A stretch of 64,000 nt of DNA from JANLQX01 sp031423635. Its GTDB lineage: Bacteria; Actinomycetota; Acidimicrobiia; Acidimicrobiales; JANYDT01. Shown here piece by piece: positions 24,330 through 32,997 of the stretch. Numbering within the stretch: the stretch's first letter is position 1; each line of letters opens with the position of its first letter. The stretch is from positions 6,366 to 70,365 of the forward strand of contig JANPFX010000083.1 in assembly GCA_031423635.1 (NCBI GenBank). Direction: 5' to 3'. The translations under genes and the position numbers were made by a program. The notes under the pieces are model-generated. The model ran no database searches and was not told where the DNA came from. It was given only the letters and a program-made list of their open reading frames with translations.

Positions 24330-24335
24330 TAGCCT
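24330..24335 (+). promoter_or_regulatory. -10 element of leaderless crp-type gene
   Basis: TAGCCT followed by 7 nt and GTG 24343. No ribosome binding site is present, so the transcript is predicted to start at the initiation codon. Confidence 0.5.
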
Positions 24336-24342
24336 GTCACGC

Positions 24343-25002
24343 GTGGTCCATCCCGACGCTCTCCGATCGAACGAATTCTTCGCCGGTTTCGACGAAGAAG
24401 CGCTGTCCACCTTGGGTTCCGCAGCGCGAAAGACCACCCACCACCGCGGTGACTACGTGTTCAAGGAGACCGATCCGGCAAACGAGCTCTTCCTCGTGCT
24501 GTCCGGACGCATCGCCATCGCCAACACCTCGTCGGATGGACGCGAATCGGTGCTCGCGCTCATGGGACCCGGTGACCTGTTCGGCGAGATGGCCCTCTTC
24601 GACGACACCGGACGGTCGGCCGGGGCCCGCGCCCTCGAAACGTCAGATGTCGTTTCCGTCCCCTTCAGCGTTTTGCGCGCCTACCTCGAAGGCGATACCA
24701 AAGCGCTGTGGAGCGTGCTCGGGCTCCTCGTGCGCCGCCTCCGCGCCGCCGACGAAGCCTTGGCCGACTCGGTGTTCTTGGATGTGACCGGCCGAACCGC
24801 CAAGCGGCTCCTCGAGATCGCCGGCGACAACGACGAGTTCACCCTCCCGATCACCCAGGAGGAACTGGCCGGGATGATCGGTGCGTCTCGCGAGCGGGTG
24901 AACAAAGCGATCGCCGCGTTCGTCCGACTCGGTTGGCTCGACCAACGCGAGCGCACCTACCGCATCGTCGATCGCCGCAAGCTGACCATGCGCTCCACCT
25001 GA
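24343..25002 (+). CDS. CRP/FNR-family transcriptional regulator (GlxR-like)
   Basis: A 219-residue regulator. A cyclic-nucleotide-binding beta-roll covers about residues 12-125, with the phosphate-binding cassette FGEMALFDDTGRSAGARAL. The Arg-Ser pair and FGE-x-AL match cAMP-binding members. A dimerisation helix leads to the C-terminal winged helix (TGRTAKRLLEIAG, ITQEELAGMIGASRERVNKAIAAF). There are no Fe-S cysteines, so it is not an FNR. In actinobacteria GlxR/Crp is a global carbon regulator; that role is inferred here. GTG 24343 is the start because of the -10 element 7 nt upstream. Confidence 0.88.
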   Translation: MVHPDALRSNEFFAGFDEEALSTLGSAARKTTHHRGDYVFKETDPANELFLVLSGRIAIANTSSDGRESVLALMGPGDLFGEMALFDDTGRSAGARALETSDVVSVPFSVLRAYLEGDTKALWSVLGLLVRRLRAADEALADSVFLDVTGRTAKRLLEIAGDNDEFTLPITQEELAGMIGASRERVNKAIAAFVRLGWLDQRERTYRIVDRRKLTMRST

Positions 25003-25024
25003 GCGCATCGCAACGCACCACGGC

Positions 25025-26068
25025 TCAGCCGAGGCTCGACGCCTCCAGTATTCGGGCGAGGCCCTCGCGGATCTTGCGGGCGCGGACCTCACCGACGCCA
25101 TCGACTTGGGTCAGACCGACAACGCTTGCCTGCACCAATTTGGGGAGGCCGCCGAAGTGCTCGGCGACCTCGGCGATCACGGTGTCGTTGAGGCGAGGGA
25201 TTCGCGCCAGCACCCGGTAGCCCTTCGGCACGAGCACGCCCCGAGTCCCTGTCGGGGTGCGTTCCCCGTGCCAGATCACGTCGATGACCTCGTCGAGGTC
25301 GAGCAGGTTCTCGGTGGACAATCCTGCAAGCCTGTCGATGCCGGGGAGGCGGTAGTCCTTGGCCAGGAACTCACGCTCGCGGTCGACGCCAGCGAGAAGC
25401 TCGCTCAGCTGAAGCTCCACGAGGCGGCCGTCATCACCGAGCTCGATCGTGAAACCACGGGTCTCCTCACCGAGACGACGCACCATCTCCACCCGCTGCA
25501 GCGCGACCGCCAGCTCGCGTTTCGTGACGTGTCCGTCGAGCTCGTGATTCGTAAGCGTACTTAACACAGCGTCGAGGCGGTTGCGGTAGCGCTCGAGCGT
25601 GGCGAGCGCCTGCGAGGACCGGTCGAGCACGTCGCTGATCGGTTCGATCTGATGGCGCTGATCGGCCCGGTAGACGGTGATGACGGACATCTCCTCCGAG
25701 GCCGCCACCACCGGCACGTCGACCGACCGGGCGACGCGCTCAGCCGTACGGTGCCGAGTTCCGGTCTCGACCGTGGCCGTTCGCGGGTCGGGCAGGAGAT
25801 GTACGTTCGCCCTCGCGATCCGCGACGCGTCGGACGACAAGATGATGGCACCGTCCATCTTGGCGAGCTCGGAAAGCCGCTGCGGCGAGTACTCCGCGTC
25901 GAGCAGGAAGCCACCCGAGCAGATCGCCAGGACATCGGGCCCGTCGCCGACTACGACGAGCGCCCCGGTCTTCGCCCGGAGGATGCGATCAAGTCCTTCG
26001 CGGAGCGGTCGGCCCGGGGCCACGAGACGAACGGCTCCCTGCAACAGCGGAGACGAGAGGAGAGGCAT
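25025..26068 (-). CDS. disA: DNA integrity scanning diadenylate cyclase
   Basis: A 347-residue octameric enzyme that makes cyclic di-AMP from two ATP while scanning DNA for damage. The N-terminal DAC domain (about residues 10-140) has the catalytic motifs KMDGAIILS and GTRHRTAERVA. A helical spine follows, and a C-terminal helix-hairpin-helix domain binds branched DNA (ASVVGLTQVDGVGEVRARKIREGL). It lies 115 nt after radA, a classic pairing, since RadA inhibits DisA. TAGCCT lies 10 nt before the ATG, so it may also have its own promoter. Confidence 0.95.
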   Translation of the reverse strand: MPLLSSPLLQGAVRLVAPGRPLREGLDRILRAKTGALVVVGDGPDVLAICSGGFLLDAEYSPQRLSELAKMDGAIILSSDASRIARANVHLLPDPRTATVETGTRHRTAERVARSVDVPVVAASEEMSVITVYRADQRHQIEPISDVLDRSSQALATLERYRNRLDAVLSTLTNHELDGHVTKRELAVALQRVEMVRRLGEETRGFTIELGDDGRLVELQLSELLAGVDREREFLAKDYRLPGIDRLAGLSTENLLDLDEVIDVIWHGERTPTGTRGVLVPKGYRVLARIPRLNDTVIAEVAEHFGGLPKLVQASVVGLTQVDGVGEVRARKIREGLARILEASSLG

Positions 26069-26183
26069 CAGGTCGCCGAGGCTAGCGGTCCATCGCCGAT
26101 TTCCGGGCTGCGGCAGAGAGTTGTTTCGTCGGGGGCAACATCACCGTCGGACTCACCTCGCGGCGCCGACGCAGGTACGTGGG

Positions 26184-27731
26184 TCAGAAGGATTCGTGCT
26201 CATCGGCGTCGGCCAGTTCGTCGTAGCCGTCGCTCGCCCTTGCCCCGCGGCCCCCACTCCGACCCCAGGGGGCGGAATACCACGATTCGTCGCCACCGCC
26301 TCCGGCGCCGCCACGCCCCCCATTCGACGAGGAACGGCTCTTGCGCGCCACCACCGGAATGGCAAGCGAGCGCAGGGCCGAGGCGACGTCACCCACGCGA
26401 TGCAGCCGCAGCCCCGGCGGAGCGTCCTTCATCGATGCGGGCACGACCGCGGCCGTGAAACCGAGCCTGGACGCTTCCTGCAATCGCCGCTGGATGTGGG
26501 CCACCGAGCGGATCTCTCCGCCGAGGCCGATCTCGCCGACGGCGATCGTGGTGGCATCGATCGGCACCCCCGCGCTGGCCGAGGCAATGGCCAGGGCAAC
26601 CGCCAAGTCGGCTGCCGGTTCGGTGAGGCGAACACCGCCCGCCGCCGACGCGAACACGTCGCACGAGCCGAGTCGGATGCCGGCGTGCTGATCGAGCACG
26701 GCGAGCAGGAGGGCAAGGCGACCGCCATCGACGCCCTGGGCACTGCGTCGCGGCATGGCGAGCGGTGAGTCGGTCACGAGCGCCTGGGTCTCCACGAGCA
26801 GCGGACGAGCGCCTTCCATGGCACACGTGACGACGGAGCCGGCGATCCCCGCACGGCGGTCACCGAGGAACCGGGTGCTCGGATCGGCAACACCGACGAG
26901 ACCTTCCTCGACCATCTCGAACAGACCGAGCTCACCGGTCGCCCCGAACCGGTGCTTCACTGCCCGCAGGAGCCGGAGGGCATGATGACGGTCGCCCTCG
27001 AACGACAGAACGGTATCGACGATGTGTTCGAGCACTCGCGGGCCCGCGAGCGATCCCTCCTTGGTGACGTGGCCGACGAGGATCACGGCGACACCGCGCC
27101 CCTTGGCGACCCGCACGAGTTGATGAGCGCACTCGCGTACCTGGGCGACGCTTCCCGGCGCAGAACTGAGCTGAGGGTCCACCATGGTCTGGATCGAGTC
27201 GACGACGAGCACGGCCGGCCGCACGTCGGCGAGGTGGCCGAGCACTTCCGGCAGCGTGGTGGTCGAAGCGAGCCAGAGCTCGCGGGGTAGCGAACCGAGG
27301 CGCTCCGCCCGTAGGCGAACCTGTTGCAGTGACTCCTCCCCGGAAACGAGGAGCGTGCGCGTGCCGCTCGAAGCCATCGACGCCAGCAGTTGGAGCAACA
27401 GCGTGGACTTCCCGATGCCCGGTTCGCCGCCGAGCACGGTGACCGATCCCGGCACGAGCCCGCCGCCGAGCACCCGATCGACCTCGGTGTTGCCGGTCGG
27501 TCGGGCGGTCCACTCGTGGAGGCTCACGTCGCCGATCGGCGTGGCCGGCTCGGCCGGGCTTACCGCACCGCTGCCGGCAGTCATCGACGGCGGTGTGTCG
27601 AGTTCTTCGACCAACGTGTTCCAGGCTCCGCACGACGTGCAGCGGCCCGCCCACTTCGGTGCCTCTCCCCCACATTCGGAGCACCGGAACACCGTGCGCC
27701 CGCGAAACACTTTCGCGCCGGCCTTGGTCAT
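26184..27731 (-). CDS. radA: DNA repair protein RadA (Sms)
   Basis: A 515-residue branch-migration helicase-like ATPase. The N-terminal C4 zinc finger (FRCSECGGEAPKWAGRC, CTSCGAWN) precedes a RecA-like core with Walker A GGEPGIGKSTLLLQ, Walker B AVLVVDSIQTM and the RadA-specific motif read here as KHRFG rather than the usual KNRFG. A C-terminal Lon-protease-like domain (SPLAMPRRSAQGVDGGRLALLLAVL) lacks the protease dyad, as in other RadA proteins. The last 55 residues are Gly/Ser-rich and probably disordered. disA follows on the same strand. Confidence 0.93.
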   Translation of the reverse strand: MTKAGAKVFRGRTVFRCSECGGEAPKWAGRCTSCGAWNTLVEELDTPPSMTAGSGAVSPAEPATPIGDVSLHEWTARPTGNTEVDRVLGGGLVPGSVTVLGGEPGIGKSTLLLQLLASMASSGTRTLLVSGEESLQQVRLRAERLGSLPRELWLASTTTLPEVLGHLADVRPAVLVVDSIQTMVDPQLSSAPGSVAQVRECAHQLVRVAKGRGVAVILVGHVTKEGSLAGPRVLEHIVDTVLSFEGDRHHALRLLRAVKHRFGATGELGLFEMVEEGLVGVADPSTRFLGDRRAGIAGSVVTCAMEGARPLLVETQALVTDSPLAMPRRSAQGVDGGRLALLLAVLDQHAGIRLGSCDVFASAAGGVRLTEPAADLAVALAIASASAGVPIDATTIAVGEIGLGGEIRSVAHIQRRLQEASRLGFTAAVVPASMKDAPPGLRLHRVGDVASALRSLAIPVVARKSRSSSNGGRGGAGGGGDESWYSAPWGRSGGRGARASDGYDELADADEHESF

Positions 27732-27810
27732 GTGCAGTCCCCAAATCGCATCGGCTCAGGGTACGGGAGGGGTACGACAACGACGCGCTGCCGCCAGGCC
27801 AATGGCATCG

Positions 27811-28926
27811 TCAGCCGTCGGTTGCAGGGGCGGCGATCGACGGGAGGCCTCCGGCCCGCCGTTTCGTGGCCCGTTGGTAGCTGGGGTCCCCTTCCGGGGG
27901 CCAGTAGGACTGCAGGGTGAGGGCCGCGCCGTCGACGTCGAATGATCCGGGTTGCGAGGAGACCACGCCCACCTGCCCGGCGCACGGCACACCGTCGACC
28001 TTGATCAGACTCGGCGGGAAGGCGTTTCCGGGAAGCCGAGGTTGGCGGACCGTCACGCGTTGCCACTGCCGGGAGGTCGTGATCTCGGTGCGATGGACGA
28101 CGTCGCTGCAGGGCTCCCGGTAGGTGATCTGTACGCGGACAGGGGCGCCGGATGACCGCACGAGCGCACTCGCCGTGGCCAGTATCGGCTGCGAAGACGT
28201 GTCGACCGGCGTGTCCTGGCGGATGCCCTCGCCGCGGGCTGACGCGACAACTCGAAGAAACTGCCGCCCGTCGACGGCACCCGACCGGTCAGCGACGACG
28301 GTCGCCCCCGCGTCGATCGTCCACGACTCGAAGCCGCTCCCCAGTTCGAAGGATGGGTTGACCAGGCCGGCGTCCACGTAGCTCGCGTCGTCCAGATCCA
28401 CCGTGCCGGCCGTGGACCGGACGACGACACGCATGGTGCACCGCTCGCCGTCGACCGGCTGCACGGTGGCCGAGACCTCCCGCCAGGCCGCACCGGTCAC
28501 GAACGGCGTCGATGCCACCTCCTCGGCGCTCGCGCACGCGGTCTGGGCCGTGATCGATCCGTTCGCCGCGATCCCCGGGTCCGCTGACCGCAACCACACG
28601 GAGAATCGGTAGGCACGCCCACGAACCGGGGTCAACAGCACCTCCTGTCCGATCGAGCCTTGGGTGAGCCGTCCGAGCCGACCGAGGTCGCGGGCGTCCG
28701 ACGAATCGATCACCCGGAAGACCGTCTCCGGTGTTTCCGCACCGATCGGACGGACGTTCCAGGTACCGAGCCTCGCGGGCTGCTCGAAGGACGGGTCCTG
28801 CAGCAGCTGCTGAGGTTCATCGGCGACCGTCGGCACGGCGGCGGGATTGAGCAGATAACCGATCACCAGAGCACCACCGAAAAGGGCGACCCCGACGGTC
28901 GTGAACAACCGTCGACGAGTGGCCAT
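27811..28926 (-). CDS. exported protein with two carbohydrate-binding-like modules
   Basis: A 371-residue protein with an N-terminal signal anchor (RRRLFTTVGVALFGGALVIGYLL). Two beta-sandwich modules begin LLQDPSFEQPARLGTWNV and LVNPSFELGSGFESWTIDAG, the opening signature of CBM4/9-type modules. Each continues with YRFSVWLRS- and VRVQITYRE-like strands. No enzyme domain is attached, so it is likely a surface glycan-binding protein. ATG 28926 shares one base with the stop of the LppM-like gene (TGATG), so the pair is cotranslated. Confidence 0.65.
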   Translation of the reverse strand: MATRRRLFTTVGVALFGGALVIGYLLNPAAVPTVADEPQQLLQDPSFEQPARLGTWNVRPIGAETPETVFRVIDSSDARDLGRLGRLTQGSIGQEVLLTPVRGRAYRFSVWLRSADPGIAANGSITAQTACASAEEVASTPFVTGAAWREVSATVQPVDGERCTMRVVVRSTAGTVDLDDASYVDAGLVNPSFELGSGFESWTIDAGATVVADRSGAVDGRQFLRVVASARGEGIRQDTPVDTSSQPILATASALVRSSGAPVRVQITYREPCSDVVHRTEITTSRQWQRVTVRQPRLPGNAFPPSLIKVDGVPCAGQVGVVSSQPGSFDVDGAALTLQSYWPPEGDPSYQRATKRRAGGLPSIAAPATDG

Positions 28927-29762
28927 CACGATTGCCCGACCACATCGACGGCACCGGCAGCGGGAATCGAGTTCACGCGCGGGAACTCATCGTCCTCCGG
29001 GCCGGGAGCACCACCGCCGGGTCGTTTCGACCGGAAGTGGAGCGCCACGAGCACGACGAGCGCAAGGGCCGCCGCAGCGGTCCCGGCGAGCGTCGCCCAG
29101 GATGTCCTGCTCGCCGAAAGGAGGACCGGAGTCGACACTCCGGAGGGGAGCTTCCAAGACCGCTCGAGCGCGAGAAGTCGAGCGTCGACGCGAAGGGCGA
29201 AGACCGAGTCGAGAGAGTCTCCACCGGCCTGTCGGACCACTTCGGCGTCACTGACCCCGAAGGCACCACTGCCGGTCACGGCGGCGAGTCGCTCGTCCCC
29301 GAAGGACGCCAGCCCGCTGCGGAAATCGCCTTTCCCGGACAGCGAGACCGCGGTGGACCAGGCCGAGCGCTTCCGGGTGATCCGAAGATCGGACAACGGT
29401 CCGCGGGGTCCGGAGACTTGCCGGAGAAGCTTGTTGGCCTCTTCGACCGACCTGAAGCGATGGAAGAGTGAGAACCGGGCGGACCCATCCGCCGTGCGAA
29501 CGACGCCCGGACCCTCCCAGCCCGTTCGACGGAAGTCGTCGATCCGCACGCGACCGGCCGCCGTATCTGTTGGCGTCGCCGCTGCGGCCTCCGCCGACGA
29601 CGACTGGGGAAACACGGCGGCGGCGGCGTTTGCGTCGAGCTCCGCCGTCACCTCGATCCGCCCGGCGCCGAACTCGTCGGATTCGACCCTGACCGTCATG
29701 TCGACCCGACACGAGGTCAGCAACACTACGGAAGCACCGAGCAACAGCAGGCGGGCGACCAT
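28926..29762 (-). CDS. LppM-like lipoprotein (DUF3153 group)
   Basis: A 278-residue predicted lipoprotein. The signal MVARLLLLGASVVLLTSC has a good lipobox (LLTSC). The mature part begins RVDMTVRVESDEFGAGRIEVTAELD, the pattern of the actinobacterial LppM/DUF3153 family, and ends in a hydrophobic helix (TLAGTAAAALALVVLVALHF) followed by basic residues. LppM is implicated in mycobacterial envelope lipid handling; a similar envelope role is only inferred. It is translationally coupled to the next gene. Confidence 0.7.
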   Translation of the reverse strand: MVARLLLLGASVVLLTSCRVDMTVRVESDEFGAGRIEVTAELDANAAAAVFPQSSSAEAAAATPTDTAAGRVRIDDFRRTGWEGPGVVRTADGSARFSLFHRFRSVEEANKLLRQVSGPRGPLSDLRITRKRSAWSTAVSLSGKGDFRSGLASFGDERLAAVTGSGAFGVSDAEVVRQAGGDSLDSVFALRVDARLLALERSWKLPSGVSTPVLLSASRTSWATLAGTAAAALALVVLVALHFRSKRPGGGAPGPEDDEFPRVNSIPAAGAVDVVGQS

Positions 29763-30151
29763 CGGGCGACGCCGACACACTTGCCGGACCGTGTCGAGAA
29801 GCGAAGGCCGACCGCGCCTGAGCACAGGTCCACAACGGCGACGCACGACGGCCACGGTAGCTGGCCCAGGACGCGGTGACGGGCCCGAAGACCCAACATG
29901 TCGAGCACACGAGTGACGGCCCAGCCGGCGCAAACACGAAGAGAGTGGAGGGGTGGCACCGATCGGGCCCCACCCCGAGGAACGGAGACCCGGTTCGACG
30001 AAGGAGAACAGCGGGCGAGTACCGCAGCGGGTGGGGAGGATCGGTGACAGGCCCCGCAACGGCAAGCACCGGAAACCGTCCGGCGCGGCGGCAGAAATCG
30101 GAAGGGCCCGCCGAAGCGGGCCCTTCTCCGAGAACTTCCGGTCGATCAGTT
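29763..30151. other. gene-free interval
   Basis: 389 nt between clpC and the LppM-like gene, both on the minus strand. Apart from the clpC terminator (30101-30126) I see no reading frame with coding character and no RNA structure I would name. A promoter for the LppM operon must lie here but was not pinned down. Confidence 0.5.
30101..30126 (-). terminator. intrinsic terminator of clpC
   Basis: GAAGGGCCCGC and GCGGGCCCTTC form a perfect 11-bp stem with a 4-nt loop, 26 nt beyond the clpC stop. The following run on the minus strand (CGATTTC) is only weakly T-rich. Confidence 0.65.
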
Positions 30152-32689
30152 TCAGTCGGACGGAGTGGCTACAGGCTCGTCGGCGCCGGAGGCGGTCAGA
30201 TCATCGGGAAGGACGGTGTCGCTCGCCGTGAACACGATGCCTCCGTCGATGGCGTCGACGATGATCGACTGACCGGTGTGGAACTCCTTCTCGAGGAGCT
30301 TCTCCGACAGCGGGTCTTCGACCAGCCGCTGGATGGCCCGACGAAGCGGACGGGCGCCGAGGGTCGGGTCATAGCCCTGGCGGGCGAGTTCCAGCTTGGC
30401 GTCACCGGTGATCTCGATGGAGATCCCCTGCACCGTGAGCTGCTCGGCGAGGCGGCGGACCATGAAGTCCACCATCTGGACGACCTCACTCATGGCGAGT
30501 TCGTGGAACACGATCGTGTCGTCGATGCGGTTGAGGAACTCCGGACGGAAGTGCGCCTTCAGCGCATCTATGACCTTGTCCTTCATCCGCTCGTAGGACA
30601 CCGCTTCGCTGGTCTTCGAGAAGCCGAGGGTGGCCTTGCGGAGTTCGGCGGTGCCAAGGTTCGACGTCATGATGATGACGGTGTTCTTGAAGTCCACCGA
30701 GCGTCCCTGGGAGTCGGTCAGGCGACCGTCTTCGAGGATCTGCAGCAGCGTGTTGAATACGTCTGGGTGGGCTTTTTCAACCTCGTCGAAGAGCACGACC
30801 GAGAACGGACGACGGCGCACGGCTTCGGTGAGCTGGCCGCCTTCGTCGTACCCGACGTAGCCCGGGGGCGAACCCACGAGACGGCTGACGGTGTGCTTCT
30901 CCTGGTACTCGCTCATGTCGAGACGGATCAGTGACTGCTCGTCGCCGAAGAGGAACTGGGCGAGCGTCTTCGCCAGCTCGGTCTTACCGACGCCGGTGGG
31001 GCCGAGGAAGATGAATGATCCGCTCGGACGGCGGGGATCCTTGATTCCGGCGCGGGTGCGACGGATCGCCCGCGACACGGCCTTAATAGCGTCTTCCTGA
31101 CCGATGACCCGCTTGTGGAGCTCGTCCTCCATACGGAGGAGCTTCTCGGTCTCGGCTTCGGTGAGCTTGGACACCGGGATGCCGGTCCACATGGCCAGCA
31201 CGTCGGCGATGGCTTCCTCATCGACTTCGTCGAAGAGATCGACGCCGGCAGCCTTCCACTCCGCTTCCTTCGCCGTCTTCTGCTCGAGCAGGTCCTTCTC
31301 CTGGTCACGTAGCTTGGCGGCAGCCTCGAACTGCTGGTTCTCGATGGCCGCTTCCTTGTCCTTGCGGACCTTGGCGACTTCGTTCTCCAGCTCGCGGTAG
31401 TCGGGCGGGGTCTGCATCCGCTTGATGCGAAGGCGGGCACCGGCCTCATCGATCAGATCGATGGCCTTGTCGGGGAGTTGGCGGTCCGCGATGTAGCGGT
31501 CCGCCATATTGGCTGCGGCGACCAGCGCCTGGTCGGTGATGGTGACACGGTGGTGCGTCTCGTAGCGATCCCGCAGACCCTTCAGGATCTCGACGGTGTG
31601 GGCCACCGACGGCTGCTCGACCTTGATCGGCTGGAAGCGACGTTCGAGCGCGGCGTCCTTTTCGAGGTGCTTGCGGTACTCCTCGGTGGTGGTCGCCCCG
31701 ATGGTCTGCAGCTCACCGCGGGCGAGCATCGGCTTGAGGATGCTCGCCGCGTCGATGGCGCCTTCGGCTGCGCCGGCGCCGACGAGGGTGTGGATCTCGT
31801 CGATGAACAAGATGATGTCGCCGCGGGTCTTGATCTCCTTGAGCACCTTCTTGAGGCGTTCCTCGAAGTCACCGCGGTAGCGGCTTCCGGCGACAAGGGC
31901 GCCGAGGTCGAGCGTGTAGACCTGCTTGTCCTTGATGGTGTCCGGCACATCGTTGGCGACGATCCGCTGGGACAGCCCCTCGACGATGGCCGTCTTGCCG
32001 ACGCCGGGCTCTCCGATCAGGACCGGGTTGTTCTTGGTGCGACGCGAGAGCACCTGCATGATGCGCTCGATCTCCTTCTCGCGGCCGATCACCGGGTCGA
32101 GCTTCTTCTCTCGTGCGAGGGCGGTGAGGTTGCGGCCGAACTGGTCGAGCACGAGCGAGCCCTGCGGCGCATCGGCGGCACCGGTTGACGCGCCCACACC
32201 TGCGGCGGTGGGCTGGCCACCCTTGGCGGCGTCGCCGGTTTGACCGGAGCCCTGATAGCCGGAGAGCTGCTGGATGACCTGCTGGCGGACCCGGGAGAGG
32301 TCGGCGCCGAGCTTCACGAGAACCTGGGCGGCAACCCCCTCGCCTTCGCGGATCAGGCCGAGCAGGATGTGCTCCGTACCGATGTAGTTGTGGCCGAGTT
32401 GCAGAGCCTCACGCAGAGAGAGCTCGAGAACCTTCTTGGCCCGGGGGGTGAACGGAATGTGGCCCGACGGCGAGTTCCCGCCCTGACCGATGATCTCCTC
32501 AACCTGGGCGCGCACGGCCTCGAGCGAGATCCCGAGGGACTCGAGCGACTTGGCGGCGACGCCCTCACCTTCGTGGATCAGACCGAGGAGGATGTGCTCG
32601 GTCCCGATGTAGTTGTGGTTGAGCAGGCGCGCCTCTTCTTGCGCCAATACGACCACTCGACGGGCCCGATCAGTGAAACGTTCGAACAA
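30152..32689 (-). CDS. clpC: ATP-dependent Clp protease ATPase subunit ClpC
   Basis: An 845-residue Hsp100 unfoldase that feeds ClpP. Two N-terminal Clp repeats (LNHNYIGTEHILLGLI and LGHNYIGTEHILLGLI) are followed by AAA+ domain 1 (GEPGVGKTAIVEG; LFIDEIHTLVGAG), a UVR-type middle segment (AIENQQFEAAAKLRDQEKDL) and AAA+ domain 2 (GPTGVGKTELAKT; VVLFDEVEKAH). LGFSKTSE is the likely ClpP-contact loop. The start is TTG 32689 with GGAGG 5 nt upstream, giving the normal N-terminus FERFTDRARR. A frame extension to 32725 lacks such a site. Confidence 0.96.
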   Translation of the reverse strand: MFERFTDRARRVVVLAQEEARLLNHNYIGTEHILLGLIHEGEGVAAKSLESLGISLEAVRAQVEEIIGQGGNSPSGHIPFTPRAKKVLELSLREALQLGHNYIGTEHILLGLIREGEGVAAQVLVKLGADLSRVRQQVIQQLSGYQGSGQTGDAAKGGQPTAAGVGASTGAADAPQGSLVLDQFGRNLTALAREKKLDPVIGREKEIERIMQVLSRRTKNNPVLIGEPGVGKTAIVEGLSQRIVANDVPDTIKDKQVYTLDLGALVAGSRYRGDFEERLKKVLKEIKTRGDIILFIDEIHTLVGAGAAEGAIDAASILKPMLARGELQTIGATTTEEYRKHLEKDAALERRFQPIKVEQPSVAHTVEILKGLRDRYETHHRVTITDQALVAAANMADRYIADRQLPDKAIDLIDEAGARLRIKRMQTPPDYRELENEVAKVRKDKEAAIENQQFEAAAKLRDQEKDLLEQKTAKEAEWKAAGVDLFDEVDEEAIADVLAMWTGIPVSKLTEAETEKLLRMEDELHKRVIGQEDAIKAVSRAIRRTRAGIKDPRRPSGSFIFLGPTGVGKTELAKTLAQFLFGDEQSLIRLDMSEYQEKHTVSRLVGSPPGYVGYDEGGQLTEAVRRRPFSVVLFDEVEKAHPDVFNTLLQILEDGRLTDSQGRSVDFKNTVIIMTSNLGTAELRKATLGFSKTSEAVSYERMKDKVIDALKAHFRPEFLNRIDDTIVFHELAMSEVVQMVDFMVRRLAEQLTVQGISIEITGDAKLELARQGYDPTLGARPLRRAIQRLVEDPLSEKLLEKEFHTGQSIIVDAIDGGIVFTASDTVLPDDLTASGADEPVATPSD

Positions 32690-32806
32690 CGGAGCCTCCT
32701 CGAGACCGTTGGGGGGATACTGCAAGTGTACTGGCGGGTCGCTCTCTACAGACCGGACCGTTGTTCACTCGTTGCTTGCACTGTGTTGTAACGCCGCGGA
32801 AGACCA

Positions 32807-32822
32807 CAACGTTCCAACGTTG
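32807..32822. promoter_or_regulatory. palindromic operator candidate upstream of clpC
   Basis: CAACGTT-CC-AACGTTG, a perfect inverted repeat with 7-bp arms, 118 nt upstream of the clpC start and 175 nt upstream of the prenyl synthase. The binding protein is unknown. Confidence 0.4.
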
Positions 32823-32985
32823 CCATCTTCTTCGACCTGTCCTTCGTCACATCGGCGGGACAGCGGGGGACTTGAGATGCCGGATGACCTATTTCGGCTC
32901 CCGGGGGGCCTTCTTCCCGCACGGCAGGTGACCGACGCAACTCCGGGCGCCTTTCACGGCCTGCGCAGTATTGGCGACGGTGCCG

Positions 32986-32991
32986 TAGCCT
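32986..32991 (+). promoter_or_regulatory. -10 element of leaderless prenyl synthase gene
   Basis: TAGCCT followed by 6 nt (TACCTT) and GTG 32998, with no ribosome binding site. Confidence 0.5.
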
Positions 32992-32997
32992 TACCTT

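Larger units (their letters stand above)
32690..32997. other. divergent promoter region of clpC and the prenyl synthase
   Basis: 308 nt without a gene. It holds the clpC ribosome binding site (CCTCC on the plus strand, 32695-32699), a perfect 16-nt palindrome at 32807-32822 and the leaderless -10 of the prenyl synthase at 32986-32991. No canonical ClgR or HspR site was recognised. Confidence 0.5.
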
